Assembly: GCA_023213315.1 (NCBI GenBank)
Contig: JAKCPI010015660.1
Coordinates: 1-64,000, forward strand
Direction: 5' to 3'
From: Euborellia annulipes
Lineage: Eukaryota > Arthropoda > Insecta > Dermaptera > Anisolabididae
DNA length: 64,000 bases
Shown here: positions 27,001-37,886 of the stretch, piece after piece
How the letters are laid out: the number at the start of each line of letters is the position of its first letter
Position numbering within the stretch: position 1 is the stretch's first letter
Made by a program: the position numbers and the translations under genes
Notes under the pieces: model-generated
The model's database searches: none
What the model was told of the DNA's origin: nothing
The model's input: the letters and a program-made list of their open reading frames with translations, nothing else

Positions 27001-30000
27001 TAATACAGGTAACTTAATTTCTCCCTAAAAATCATAAAAGTTAATTAATTTTCAATTTTGTTTAAAAAGATTTTAACATTATAAACTCACTAATTAATAA
27101 TTATTACCTGAGTTAAAATCTGATAGATGAAGGGTGACATTAGTCCCTTTTGATGACGTTCACTGGCAGTACGCATAACTTCAGGGGGAACTGACGGAAG
27201 TGAAGTTGCGGGTCCATTGATGATGGGATCCACAATTTTCCCATTCTAAAATAGAAAAATACAATTTAACAATTTATTTTTAATTTTTTTTATTATTTGC
27301 TTAATTTTTTTAACATCTACTTACTTGAACTCCATTCCAAGCAACATCTGGAGTAAGTCTAGCTGGAGAGGTAGCACTCGATGAAGAAGATGAACTAGAA
27401 GAGCTAATAATAAGAGTAGCTGCTACCGCTGCAGAAACACCTCCATTTTGGAGAGTCGTTGCTGATTTATTTGAATTGCCCGAAATGTTTGTTTCTTCAT
27501 CTTCAGCTGAATTTCCACTTTTTTCAAGAGAAGGATCACTTTCTTCCAAAATAGAATTTGCTTGTAGTCCAGGCTTATTTGGAGGTTCAATAACAATTTG
27601 TGGAGTGTTTTTCATATTGGCAGTTGCTTTTTTATAAGCCACTAAACTTTCTTGCTATAAAAATCAATTAGAGAAGTGAGTTTGCCATTCATCTAAAATT
27701 AAAAATTAAAAAAAAAATATTTACCTCACTCTCCATCGTTTCAGATGCAAATCGAAGGCTTTCCTCTTCATTAAGTTTATTAATCACAGTCTGCTTAGCA
27801 GTATTAGCTGGTATTTGAGATTCTTCAAATTTTTTCCCTATTAATAGAATAGAATTAATATAATTGAAAAATTATTAATTTATGTGAAAAAAATAAAAGA
27901 AATAAAATATTTATTAGGGATGGGACGCATCTGCGAAATTTTTTCAATATCTCATACCTTTAAAAAGACTCGATTCGAGAAAGGGTGGGGAATCGAATCT
28001 TAAAATTTGAATCTCTCGAATCCTAGAGATTATGTTCTAAACACACTGAGAAAATTGGGGATCCAAACGGAGAAAATTTGGTATGGCCGACTAAAAAAAG
28101 AGTCCAGAAAAATTAATGTGACGATAGCGACTTATATTATTCCATTAAACCCATCACTAATATTCATCTTATTTATATTAAAAAGCATGTATGAAATAAA
28201 AAGTATTCTTCAAACAAATACAATAAAATATTTATTTATTTTTGATATATATATATATATATATATGCTTCATTCTACAAAAATGGGTTAACTTTGCGTA
28301 AATGACTATATAATTCAGTGACTACCAAACATATTAACTTTCTTTAAACATCAGTTAATAGAAAAAGTTAATAATTTTTGGGCACACATGATAAATATTG
28401 AAATTTAAAAAAATTTAATGAAAATATTCGTCTTTTTAACCCTAAAATGTCAGTCCCCTGGAATGTACTAGCTCAAAAAGTGAACATTTACATGCAAATT
28501 TATTTTAAACTATTAGATTTTTATCATTATTATCCAGATAAATATAATCTAAGATACTTTATTAAGCGTTGTTAATTCATAAATTTTGATTTTAAATAAA
28601 TTTACATTATTTTTTTTCATTTCAAAGTCGCGTACCTCGATTCGAGCGTCAGTATCTCTTATGTTAAATTTGAAAAATATCTGATATTGTACACTGTTGA
28701 TAAAATAATTATCTGTTTTATTAAGAATAAAAAAAAACTATCTTTTATTTACTTTTATTGTTATTTTTGAGTCGAAAATCAGCATGTTAAACACTCAATT
28801 TGTCAGCGTCCTGGTAAGTAATATTTTGGAAATTAATTTAAAATTATTTTAACTATATACACTCGATTTGCTGTCTTTTCATTGTAATATTTAATATATA
28901 AAAGAAAAAAAAAGTATTCCATATCAAGTAGCAGATTTCTTTTGTTTTATATAAAAAAAAACATCAGTTCCCTGGAAGTTTTTCAACCAGGGTCTGACGT
29001 AAAGCTAAGAGGCTGCTATATATTAATATCATATTATACTTATATGAGCTTATATATTAATATCATATTATACAATATATTTATATAAAAAAATCTGAGG
29101 TCATTATATGGATACAATAAAATTAACTTATTGCTCTATCAAAATCATAACAAATCAAATGAAATCAAAGTTACAAATTGTGCATTTCAAATTCGATCCC
29201 AAAGTTTTTGTAGAATGACCCCAGAGCCGCAGACAGGGGGGGGGGGGGCAGGGGGGCTATATCCCCGGGGCCCGGGCCCTCTGAAGAGGCCCGGGCCCTT
29301 TGCGCTCCAACCTTAAAATTCTAATAAAAAATAATTTTGATAGGTCTAGTTAGAATTTCAATTAAAAAAAATCATTTTCTTGAAATTTTTTCCCTGAAGG
29401 GGCCCGGGCCCTTTGAGCTCAAATCTTAAAATTTCAATAAAAATCATTTTCTTGAATTTTTTTTTTCCTGAAGGGGCCCGGGCCCTTTAAGCTCAAAAAC
29501 TCGCTTTTTTTCCTGAAGGGGCCCGGGCCCTTTGAGTTCAAAAACTCTCTTTTTTTTTCTGAAGGGGCCTGGGCTCTTTAAGCTCAAATCTCAAAATTTC
29601 AATAAAGAAAATCATTTTTTGCACATTTTTTTCCCGTGGGGGCCCGGGCCCCGGGCCCTTTGAGCTCAAAGCAAGTAATATTTTTCACGTCTCAGGATAG
29701 CTAAAAACGCAAATTTCAGTGTCTAATTTTCAAAAAATTTTCCATACCCTCAGACCACCCCGGAAGTCGTCTGTCCGGGTTTGGCCTCAATAAATTATGG
29801 TAACCCTATGTTTAGGAAATTTTGAAAAATTTTTAAATAACTTTTTTATTTAAATAAATATTGTAAGCTAAGCTTATGTATAACTGTTTTAAAAATTGTG
29901 TAAAAAATTTTTGGCATGAAGGCCACAATAGCCTTTTACATACCTAAAAAATCTTAATAGGTGAGGGGGGGGGGGGGCCGTATTATTAAGTAGCCCCGGG

Positions 30001-33000
30001 GCCCGTCAAGTCTGTCTGCGGCCCTGAATGACCCATATATATACACGTATATTAAATGAACAAGGTTCTCATTCTTTAATAAAGATAAAACATTTGAATA
30101 AATAACAGTTAAATTAACTAAATTATTTTTAATTTAAGCCCTTTAGGTGGTAATTTAGTCATAGGCGCTTGTTTTAGTACAATGTTTGTTAGGCACCAGA
30201 TATGACTGTGTGGATCCTCAATGGAAAAGACAATTTTGAAGGAAGGTAATAGGGCGCTGAACCCGCCTGGCTAGATGAGGAGCTGGGGCAGCTAGTTAAT
30301 ATATAATTATGTTAAATATATAATTACCGAGTGGCTTGGGCCTATAACGTAGAAATCCATCTTTGGTTCCATTTAAATAATACTGAATGCTTTGTTTAAG
30401 CTTAATTGATCGAATATCATTTGGAGAACCAAAAACTTGAGTAGCAACAGAATCCAAATTTTCTAATGATGGAAGATTCTTTACAAACTCTGCTAGAGTA
30501 TTGATTAAAGTTTCAATCGGATTCTGAAATTAAAATTTCACTAATTTAGACTTTAAAATGAGGAATAATTGTAACAATAATATTATTTGATTTGGAACAC
30601 CGAATGTTTACCAGTTTATATTTAAAACCAATAATAACACAGTTGATATTTCTTGATAGCTGGATATTATAATATGAAGATGTGGTAAATAGGCTGCCAA
30701 GGCGAAAAAATAAAATAAAAGTCTATATTTTGTCCACATGACGTTTCGAGAGCCGATCGCTTTCTTTATCAAGTAAAAAATTGATGTCAAATTGTCAGGT
30801 TAGTTGACATGGCAGGGTAGCAAAGTTTTTAACAATTTATATTCTCTTGAAAAATTTTCTACTGTTTGGAGGTCAAATTTTTGCCCTGATGAAGAGTGCA
30901 ATCGGCACTCGAAACGTCTACAAAATATATACTTTTATTTTATTTTTTCGCCTTGGCTGCCCATATACCATATCCTCATACAATAATATATCACATTTTA
31001 AATTTGTGGAAACAAATTTTATTAAGATACTCAAAAAAAGTAGCTCACCCGTGCAGGATTTTGTTTTAATCCTAATTTTACATAAAATTCATTTAATTCG
31101 GTATCACTCAGTAAATAGTTGCCTAAAAGAGCTGCTAATAAGCATAATCGGTCCTGAGTGAGATTCAAAGATTTTGCTACTTCCGACAATATATATTCTT
31201 TAGTTTCCAAAGATCCCTGGAAATTATTAATATGTTAATTATATAAGTTGATATATAAATTATTATAAATTTTAAAAATATCTACTTTATAAGTAAGTTT
31301 TAACTGGTCGGATGAAAAATATCTAGGAGGATCAAATGCAGCATATTCTCCATCGTCAGCTAGAAGTCCATCTAAATTATTCTCACGACAGTAGGCAATC
31401 ACTTCTTGATGATGGTCATCCATTGAACAAAGAACGGAGACATTTAAATGGCGTAAGGCCATACGAAGGCATGTTCTTAGGCACACTGGAGCAGACCACC
31501 ATACCTTAGGAGGTGGAGTGCCCTTGGTATAAACATGTTTTAATACCTAGAAAAAATAAAATAATATTACTATAATTTCAATAATTTGTTGTGAAGCCAA
31601 AAAGGGAGCGAATGGAGAGAGAGAGAGATACAAAATTTCAAAACCAAAATTCTATTTTAAAATAGATTCTAAAAGCAAAATTTGGCAATATCTGGCTATA
31701 TCAAGAAACACATGCAAAGATTCCAACAGAAAAGTGCAAATCTAGCGTCTGGAATCTTTGCATGTGTCCCCACGGAATTAGAGGATTTTGGTCTTGAAAA
31801 ATATTATAAAAGCCCATCCCCCACTCCTTGGAGAGGATTTTCTCTCTCCCTTAAGTGACGGTCGATTATTTAATTATTTTTACAACACATATAAAATTTA
31901 AAACCACGACAACTTCTTTGAAGCTGGCAACTCGCAAAATTTTTTTTTTCCAATAAAAAATCAGCTCTACATATTGTTTTAAAATTTATATAGGCCTACT
32001 GTGAGATTGAATGAATAATACACAAAAAAGGCAAAGTATTTTGCAAGACCCTTTTTTGAATCTTAAAACGTGTATTTCCTTTGAAATCCAGTGTTGCCTT
32101 CACGTAATACTCTATATTACTTATATAGTGAGAAAATAATACTTTGTCACAAAAATTCTGATGTGATGTGATTTTACTCGGGCCAGATGGAATCCAAGGT
32201 GTGAAACCTTCAAACAATGAATGGTATTATTATCAATAATGAATAACATTTTTTCATATCACCCTGAAAATATGGATGTTGGTATAAAAAGTTTTAATCC
32301 ATCATGCTTCAGTTTTGGCACGATCTGGGATGTTGGAACGAATTCACTCCATGAAAGAAACAATCTGAACAGAAAAATTTTATGATAATAGGTCGCCTAT
32401 ATGAAATTATTTTTTACAAATTTTTTTCTTTAGTATATTCCTGTCTGGAACCCGCAACATTAGCGTCTCAAAATATGCCTAAACTTAGAATATAATAAAA
32501 AATAAATTACTAGTTAAAACAATTAATAATGAATCAAAGTTGAAAAATATTTATAAATTTCTTCTGGCAATCTAATTCCTCCAGCTGACATGATATATAT
32601 AAACAAAAATGTATTAATTAGTTGTAAGTATTTAGTTTTATCTAACAATAATTGTGAGGCTTTGTGGCTGGAAGTATTATTAAGGCGGAGTCAAAAAAAA
32701 TTCCAAGATATATGCAGCCAAAATAATTTCTTTTATTGTGCCGTTCCTGGCTGACATTTCTGCTACTTGTCGTATTGGAATTTGTTCGACTCCGCTCTAA
32801 CATTAATAAGAGAATTAACTGTTAACTTAATTTATCTACGACTGCAAATTAAATCATAATCTGTCATGAACCTTAGCATAAGGGTAGAAGTCTCGCTGCT
32901 TGTGGAGGTCATTTAGTGAGGCCAAGGTCTCGTCTTTCTTTATATTAAAAAGAAATATAAGAAAAAATAGGCAAAACTATGTCCATTAAGATCAAACAAA

Positions 33001-34987
33001 CAAAATCCACCATAGCCTATGATAACAATAAGTTCAACTGTGATTGGGTGAACATAAAAGAAAAATGTTGAATGCATCAAATTAAGATCGAGAAAATTGA
33101 AAAAGATTAGTGTTTTAAAAGCCTAATGCCGGTTTGCACACATCTTAGATCTTATTAAGCTCGTCAAACATCTTACAAACGAATTGGAGTCAGGAGGAAT
33201 AAAACCAGCGTTGTCGAACACCTTTACACTTTTATTTTAAGCAGACGTTTCAGTAACCATAACGGTTGCCATTTTCAGTGCCAATGAAAGTTTTTTAAGG
33301 TGTCCCTGCCATATATTAAAAAACATTCATTGGCACTGAAGATGGCAACCGTTATGGTTACCGAAACGTCTGCCTAGATTAAAGTATAAGGTGTTCATCA
33401 AAACACTGGCTTTATTCCTTCCGACTTCAATTTCATAATACCCAGAACTCAATTCAAAATATTCATTTACCTGGTTTATTTTTTGTCTATTCTGATTTTG
33501 GGATATGACCCAATCAGACATTCTTTCTTGCTCTAAACAACCATTGAAAAACACTGAAATATCCATATTATTAGCATGAATTGTTTGGATAAGAACTGCA
33601 AGAAATTGAACCATTCGATTCCATTGTCCTCCACAAGCCCAATCTAAAAAAAGAAATTATATTAAATATTTTATAATTTATAAAAAATGTTAGGATATTG
33701 GGCAGTAGTAATGAAATATATTGAGCCAAAATTTAAATAATGGTGATTTAATCATTAATAAATATATAGGAATAGATCAATAATTTTAGAGATCTATATG
33801 TTTGAATAAAATATTAATATTCATATATTTCATTATTCAGGCAAATTCAAGGGTTCGCATCCAGTCTAATGGGACAAAAATGTATTTCAATTGGATTTAG
33901 CTATCAATCCAATTGAAATAAATAGATACGGGGTCCAAATGGCCTTCGATGCCAAAAAATGGAATAAAAAAAAAACTGTCAGGGAAAATACCCGCCCACG
34001 GGTAGGGACGAAATTTTGTTTCCTTAATATCTTATAGCTATAATATGTATGTTTTTTTAATATTAATTCAGCTTTCATTACAAATAGTTAATTGTCTCTC
34101 ACTTCCCTAGCTTAATTTTCACAATTCTGCCAATAGTGTCATTCTTCAGGTAACATATTTCTTCTGGTGCTAATAAAACTCAAAAAAATTAAAATATCTT
34201 CTGGCCTTTATCATTACAGATACGAAAATAATGTCAACTAAGGAAATCATGAATATTAAATTGAACAGAGTATATTTGGTTTCTGGACACAAAAAATCCA
34301 AATAGCGTAGAATCACCCATATATATATTATATTAACCTATTTTGTGATTATATTAATCAATTTTGTGAGTATGTTTTTTGTTGATGAGCCATAGAACGC
34401 CAATAAAAAAACATTCACAAAATTGTATAGTATTAATAGGTCTAGTTGATTTAACCTAAATAGAGAGTATACGTTTCTAATAATATGAGAGTTATTCTCA
34501 TTACCAGTATTTATTATTATTATTATTCTCCTCAAAGTTACCCGAGCTAGGAATGGAATTTCTTCAGAGGTCAGTCGGTCGGCCCATCCTGTTGAGATAC
34601 GAAACTTCAACGTTTCGGGGAAGGTGGTATCATGTAAAACGCAATTTTTAAAGATGGGGAAGGTTCAAGTAATCTGGGTCAATTTGTTACCCTTTTATTC
34701 TCTCAAAATTATTTTCTAATTATCTAAAATATAACAATACATGAAATAGAGAAATTCACATTACCTGAATAATAACCTCCATATAATCTATGTAAACAAC
34801 ATTCTCCGTCGACAACTAATGATAATTTTTGGCCAGAATGACTACTATTATGGGGTGATGATTTTGAGTTGCGTTTGCCAATATTCCTTTGTCCAATTGT
34901 TCTGGCAATTCGTAATAAATCAACTGGCACAGCGCCGGGTGGGCTTTTTAAGTTTTCCAAAAATATTTGTAAATCTTGGATACCCAT
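21097..34987 (-). CDS. FAM120A: FAM120A-like protein (constitutive coactivator of PPAR-gamma family)
   Basis: Family members are RNA-binding scaffold proteins with an XPG/FEN-like N-terminal fold. The 16 minus-strand exons are 34987-34765, 33643-33471, 31546-31286, 31216-31049, 30523-30328, 27837-27725, 27654-27325, 27245-27108, 27024-26868, 26463-26199, 26116-26002, 25714-25414, 25243-25044, 21759-21547, 21465-21365 and 21286-21097. All have GT-AG borders and matching phases, giving 1047 codons plus stop (human FAM120A is about 1.1 kb residues). Landmarks are MGIQDLQIFLENL, LVVDGECCLHRLYGGYYS (57-74), VFFNGCLEQER (105-115), MDDHHQEVIAYCRENN (174-189), LYRPIRQMVYAIIF (557-570), RLRAFLTCMRSDTPLMLNP in exon 10, ANDACGAPIPWLMCCPWLYF (734-753) and GGQLEIAGVVVGQWG. 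Low-complexity runs are ten Ser (462-471) and nine Pro (835-843). The C-terminal exons are polar, rich in Asn, Gln and Lys, and less conserved. Whether it is the FAM120A, B or C orthologue is not resolved; arthropods probably carry one gene. Confidence 0.94.
22097..22270 (-). mobile_element. tRNA-derived SINE (AAATGGCC...GATGCCGAAAAA family)
   Basis: On the minus strand it has B box GGTTCGCATCCCGTCTCATT, an AT-rich body with the pseudo-palindrome CAATTAATTGAATT, and the tail TAAATGGCCACCGATGCCGA. It lies in FAM120 intron 13. Confidence 0.8.
22422..22655 (-). mobile_element. Helitron fragment
   Basis: It matches the internal part of the Helitron at 61699-62255 over GGCCCGTCTGCAGCGGACC through AAAGTTATAGGAATTTCGGG. 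The terminal CTAG hairpin is missing here. It lies in FAM120 intron 13. Confidence 0.65.
22748..22838. mobile_element. About 90-bp palindromic MITE (sister of 15406)
   Basis: Arms AAAAATCTGGTGTGACTGG and, inward from the right, AAAAATCTGGTGTGACAAGC enclose ACAACTTT/AAAGTTGT. It lies in FAM120 intron 13. Confidence 0.7.
24405..24600 (+). mobile_element. tRNA-derived SINE of a second family
   Basis: A box is in GGCCTGGTGCAATGGAAAGC and B box in GGGTTTGATTCCCGG. The tail includes CTCACAGCTTTGTTAAATAT. GC-richer DNA up to about 24780 may be a further part of the same element. It lies in FAM120 intron 13. Confidence 0.7.
26706..26775. repeat. 70-bp perfect-armed hairpin (MITE) in FAM120 intron 9
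   Basis: Arms of about 28 bp start TAGAAGGATGAGTAAAAGGG and are exact reverse complements around a loop of roughly 13 bases (TTAAACCCACAG). The terminal TA on each side suggests a Tc1/mariner-type target site. Confidence 0.75.
29222..30026. mobile_element. hAT-like element with G-tracts and internal minisatellite
   Basis: Ends are CAGAGCCGCAGACAG and, inward from the right, CAGGGCCGCAGACAG. The exact 8-bp duplication AATGACCC lies at 29214-29221 and 30027-30034. Inside, from about 29270 to 29680, are six copies of a GC-rich motif (GGGGCCCGGGCCCTTTGAGC) separated by AT-rich spacers. It has no transposase frame and lies in FAM120 intron 5. Confidence 0.9.
30662..31000. repeat. Inverted repeat with a hammerhead-like motif pair
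   Basis: Arms at about 30662-30775 and 30882-31000 are diverged reverse complements. The plus-strand motif at 30886-30918 is CTGATGA, then GAGTGC and GCACTC separated by AATCG, then GAAACGTC: an intact hammerhead core with a perfect stem II. The minus copy (30771-30740) is degenerate (TTGATAA core). It lies in FAM120 intron 4, close to exon 4. Confidence 0.75.
33214..33412. repeat. Inverted repeat with a hammerhead-like motif pair
   Basis: Arms at about 33214-33295 and 33325-33412 face each other. The plus motif at 33336-33370 is CTGAAGA, stem GGCAACC with GGTTACC (one mismatch), then GAAACGTC. The minus motif at 33278-33244 has CTGAAAA and otherwise the same layout. It lies in FAM120 intron 2, directly 3' (in gene direction) of exon 2. 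Confidence 0.75.
33846..33960 (+). mobile_element. tRNA-derived SINE, 5'-truncated
   Basis: It has B box GGGTTCGCATCCAGTCTAAT, the body AAATGTATTTCAATTGGATT, and the tail CCAAATGGCCTTCGATGCCA followed by an A-rich run. Same family as 22097. It lies in FAM120 intron 1. Confidence 0.75.
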
Positions 34988-36126
34988 TTTTTATTTTATT
35001 TTATTAAAAATAGAAATATATTTAAATATATATATATATAACAAAGGGACTTCTATATACAATTTTATATATATATATAAATAAATATGTGATTAATTAT
35101 TAAACAAACCTGTAAAAACATTATTTTATTATTTAGAGAAATTTATTATAATATTAAAATGATTTACTCACATGCTTAATTATAATAAGAAATCAATAAA
35201 TTACTAGAACACCGATTGTTTATTATTCATGTTCAAAAATCTACAAAATAAAAATATTGTTTATTAAAATTAAAATAAGATTAAATAAATTTAATCTATT
35301 GTTAACAAACAATGAATAAAAAAATTTATTAATATAAACTATTTTATATTATTTTTGAATAAGCGTCTATTATTTAGTTATTAGTAAATTAAATCAAAAT
35401 TGACAGCAATTTAATAAAAAAAATTATATAAGTGGAATTTAATTTTTAATGCTTGTCGTAAATTAAAGCCTCCATTGTTTTGTTAAAAACGTGGCCTTGT
35501 TTTAATCGATGCAATCATTTAATCAAATTAATATTTCATATAAATTCATTGTAATATTAAATTTAATCAATATTTTATGATACAATTTATTTAAAATTTC
35601 TTATTTAATTAAAATAGATTGAGATAATTAATAAAAGTGGGCCGGCTTGAAATGCATTCCTTTTTTGATAGGTCTATCATCTTTAAATGAATAAAAAGTT
35701 CATTTTTTAGTTATTTTATAAAATAAAATAATTTAAAACTTACAGGAGTTAAAGATTATCCATTTTGTTGCTTTTTAAAATTATAAATTTAATATAAATA
35801 GATTTAGAATATAAAAAAAAGGGAGTTTGAGTTAAGCATAGAATTAAATGAAAGACGATTAATAGTATTTGATTCTATTTTAACTTACTGACGTGAAGTT
35901 TGTTCAAGATAAAAAGTGTGAAGTTAGCTATACATACAAATTTTAAGCGCTAATTATAAAATTATAAGATGATAGAGAGAAATAACCAGCCATCATTTAA
36001 ACTCCGTTTTTATCCAAGTTGGTAAAAATTATTATTTAGAAATCTCATCGCTCTGAACAGGAAGCGAAACCTTGACCCCTAGCATACAAGACGAGATCTC
36101 TACCTCCATACTACTATGCATATTCT
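34988..36126. other. AT-rich DNA upstream of FAM120
   Basis: Presumed promoter and 5' UTR side of the FAM120 gene. It is extremely AT-rich up to about 35640. I cannot place a transcription start or core promoter motif. Confidence 0.45.
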
Positions 36127-36395
36127 CAGGGGCGAGCTTATCTCGCACCCGGGGCACAATACCTTTTTAGCGCCCCCTCCCATTCGAAAACCATATAAGC
36201 TTAATATTATATGTAAAATATATTCGCAAATAAATAAATAAAGTTATAGGCTTAAGCTAGGCTTTAAATTTGAGACAAAAAATGTAGCAATTTTTTGTTT
36301 TGCGGACCATTTGGCGCCCCTTTGTGAGTAGCGCCCCTTTGTGAGTAACGCCCCGGGCATAATGACCCCCCTTGCCCCCCCTCGCTACGCCACTG
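36127..36395. mobile_element. hAT-like MITE
   Basis: The left end is CAGGGGCGAGCTTATC and the right end reads inward CAGTGGCGTAGCGAGG. The exact 8-bp duplication CATATTCT lies at 36119-36126 and 36396-36403. Its inner flanks are C-rich (CCCCCTTGCCCCCCCTCG). Confidence 0.88.
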
Positions 36396-36679
36396 CATAT
36401 TCTCTCCAACTACTATGCAAATTTTTGCCTCCAACTATTATGCATATTCTTGCCAACCATTTCGTGATTCCGTTGACTCTCAAAACATTCAGTTATAAAA
36501 TATTTTTTTTTTGACGTGACAACGTCTTACAAATCATGTTAGAGGGGCATGCACGAAAAAGTTTATCGGCTTGGATAACTCCTCTGTCTTAAGAGGTATA
36601 ATTATGGGGAATATACGGTTAGAAAGAATGAGTTTTCAGCTAAAGATTTCACCATTTATTTTTTTCCTATCATTTAATT

Positions 36680-37202
36680 TTACCGCGCTGCGGTAAATTC
36701 TAATTTGAAAGTTTAAACCCCTGTAGATTTCGAACGGCTAATCAGATCAGACTAAATAGGATGTCATTTGGTGCAGAAAGGAAACCTCTAATAGAATAAA
36801 TAAAAAAATCCCGAGTAATTAACTCCAAAATTAGTTTTTTTCTCGAAAAACCTCATTTTTTAGGCAAAAAAATATCGAAAAATAGCCCTACTTGTGCAAT
36901 GCATAGCGACTTGACCATAAAAGCTACATTAAATCTAAATATAGTTTTAGAAAGAGTGGTTCAATACCCCGGGGTGTTTTTTTTCTTTTTTTTGATATGA
37001 CGTCATTTTACCGCATGAGAGCACTCGGCGGAATTTCGTTTTTTGAAAATTTAAACCCCTATAGTTTCCGAACGGCTAATCAGATCTGACTAAATGAGAT
37101 GTCATTTGGTGCAGAAAGATAACCTCTAATAGAATAAATAAAAAAATCCCGAGTAATTAACGCTAAAATTAGTTTTTTCTCGAAAAACCTCATTTTTTAA
37201 GC
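36680..37202. repeat. Two tandem copies of a roughly 330-bp repeat
   Basis: Copies at about 36680-36860 and 37009-37202 share long near-identical blocks (for example CCGAACGGCTAATCAGATC and AAAAAAATCCCGAGTAATTA). The stretch between them is related sequence or spacer. No gene is recognised. Confidence 0.7.
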
Positions 37203-37735
37203 ATAAGTCGCCCTTAATGGATAAAAAAAAGCCACACCTGTCATATATCGTTTCAATGAAAATGTTTGAACATGTTTATTTATGAAAACAAACTACTAGT
37301 AAAAAAAAAAAACAATACTTTCTCTCTTTATATTTCAATATAGGTAAGAGAAAAAAATTTTTTTTTGAAGTCAAGTAAAAGACGTTGTCACGTTAAAAAG
37401 CCACCGGCTGTGTGGAAGACACAGCCAACACCTAATTTTTTTTATTACCTTTGCAAATTCGACAAAGATTCTACTTTTAAGAGGTTTCTCTTAATGACTC
37501 TCTAGTTTAAACCAGAGTCGCTGGGTTTTCAGTTATTTGTTTAATTTATAAATTTATTTTCCGCTCATTCCCTGGATACTCCAGCCTATCAGGGCATCAG
37601 TGTGCTTGACGTCTGACTTACCATCAACTAAACATATTCACAAAAATTTTTAAATATTTTTCCTCCCCATAATTCTGGCTAAAATTTTCATTTTGAACAC
37701 CAAAAAAATAAGAGTTTAAAGTTTTGATGCCCTCG

Positions 37736-37886
37736 GGGCTTGGTGTAGGGGTTAGCGTGCTAACCTCGTATACCAAAAGTCGCGGGTTCGGACCCCAGGT
37801 AGTCCGATGATTTTATTTAAGCCATTTTATATACCAAATGGCTTAAATAGAAATGCCTGGACCCCAATAAATATATATTAATAATA
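37736..37886 (+). mobile_element. Left half of a tRNA-derived SINE split by the 310-bp array
   Basis: A box in GTGTAGGGGTTAGCGTGC and B box in GCGGGTTCGGACCCC. The body matches the intact copy at 5843-6045 up to the point where the array begins. The right half continues at 40738-40800 (CGTAAAAAGACTTATATGGC, then CCTAAGTTGCC). Confidence 0.8.
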
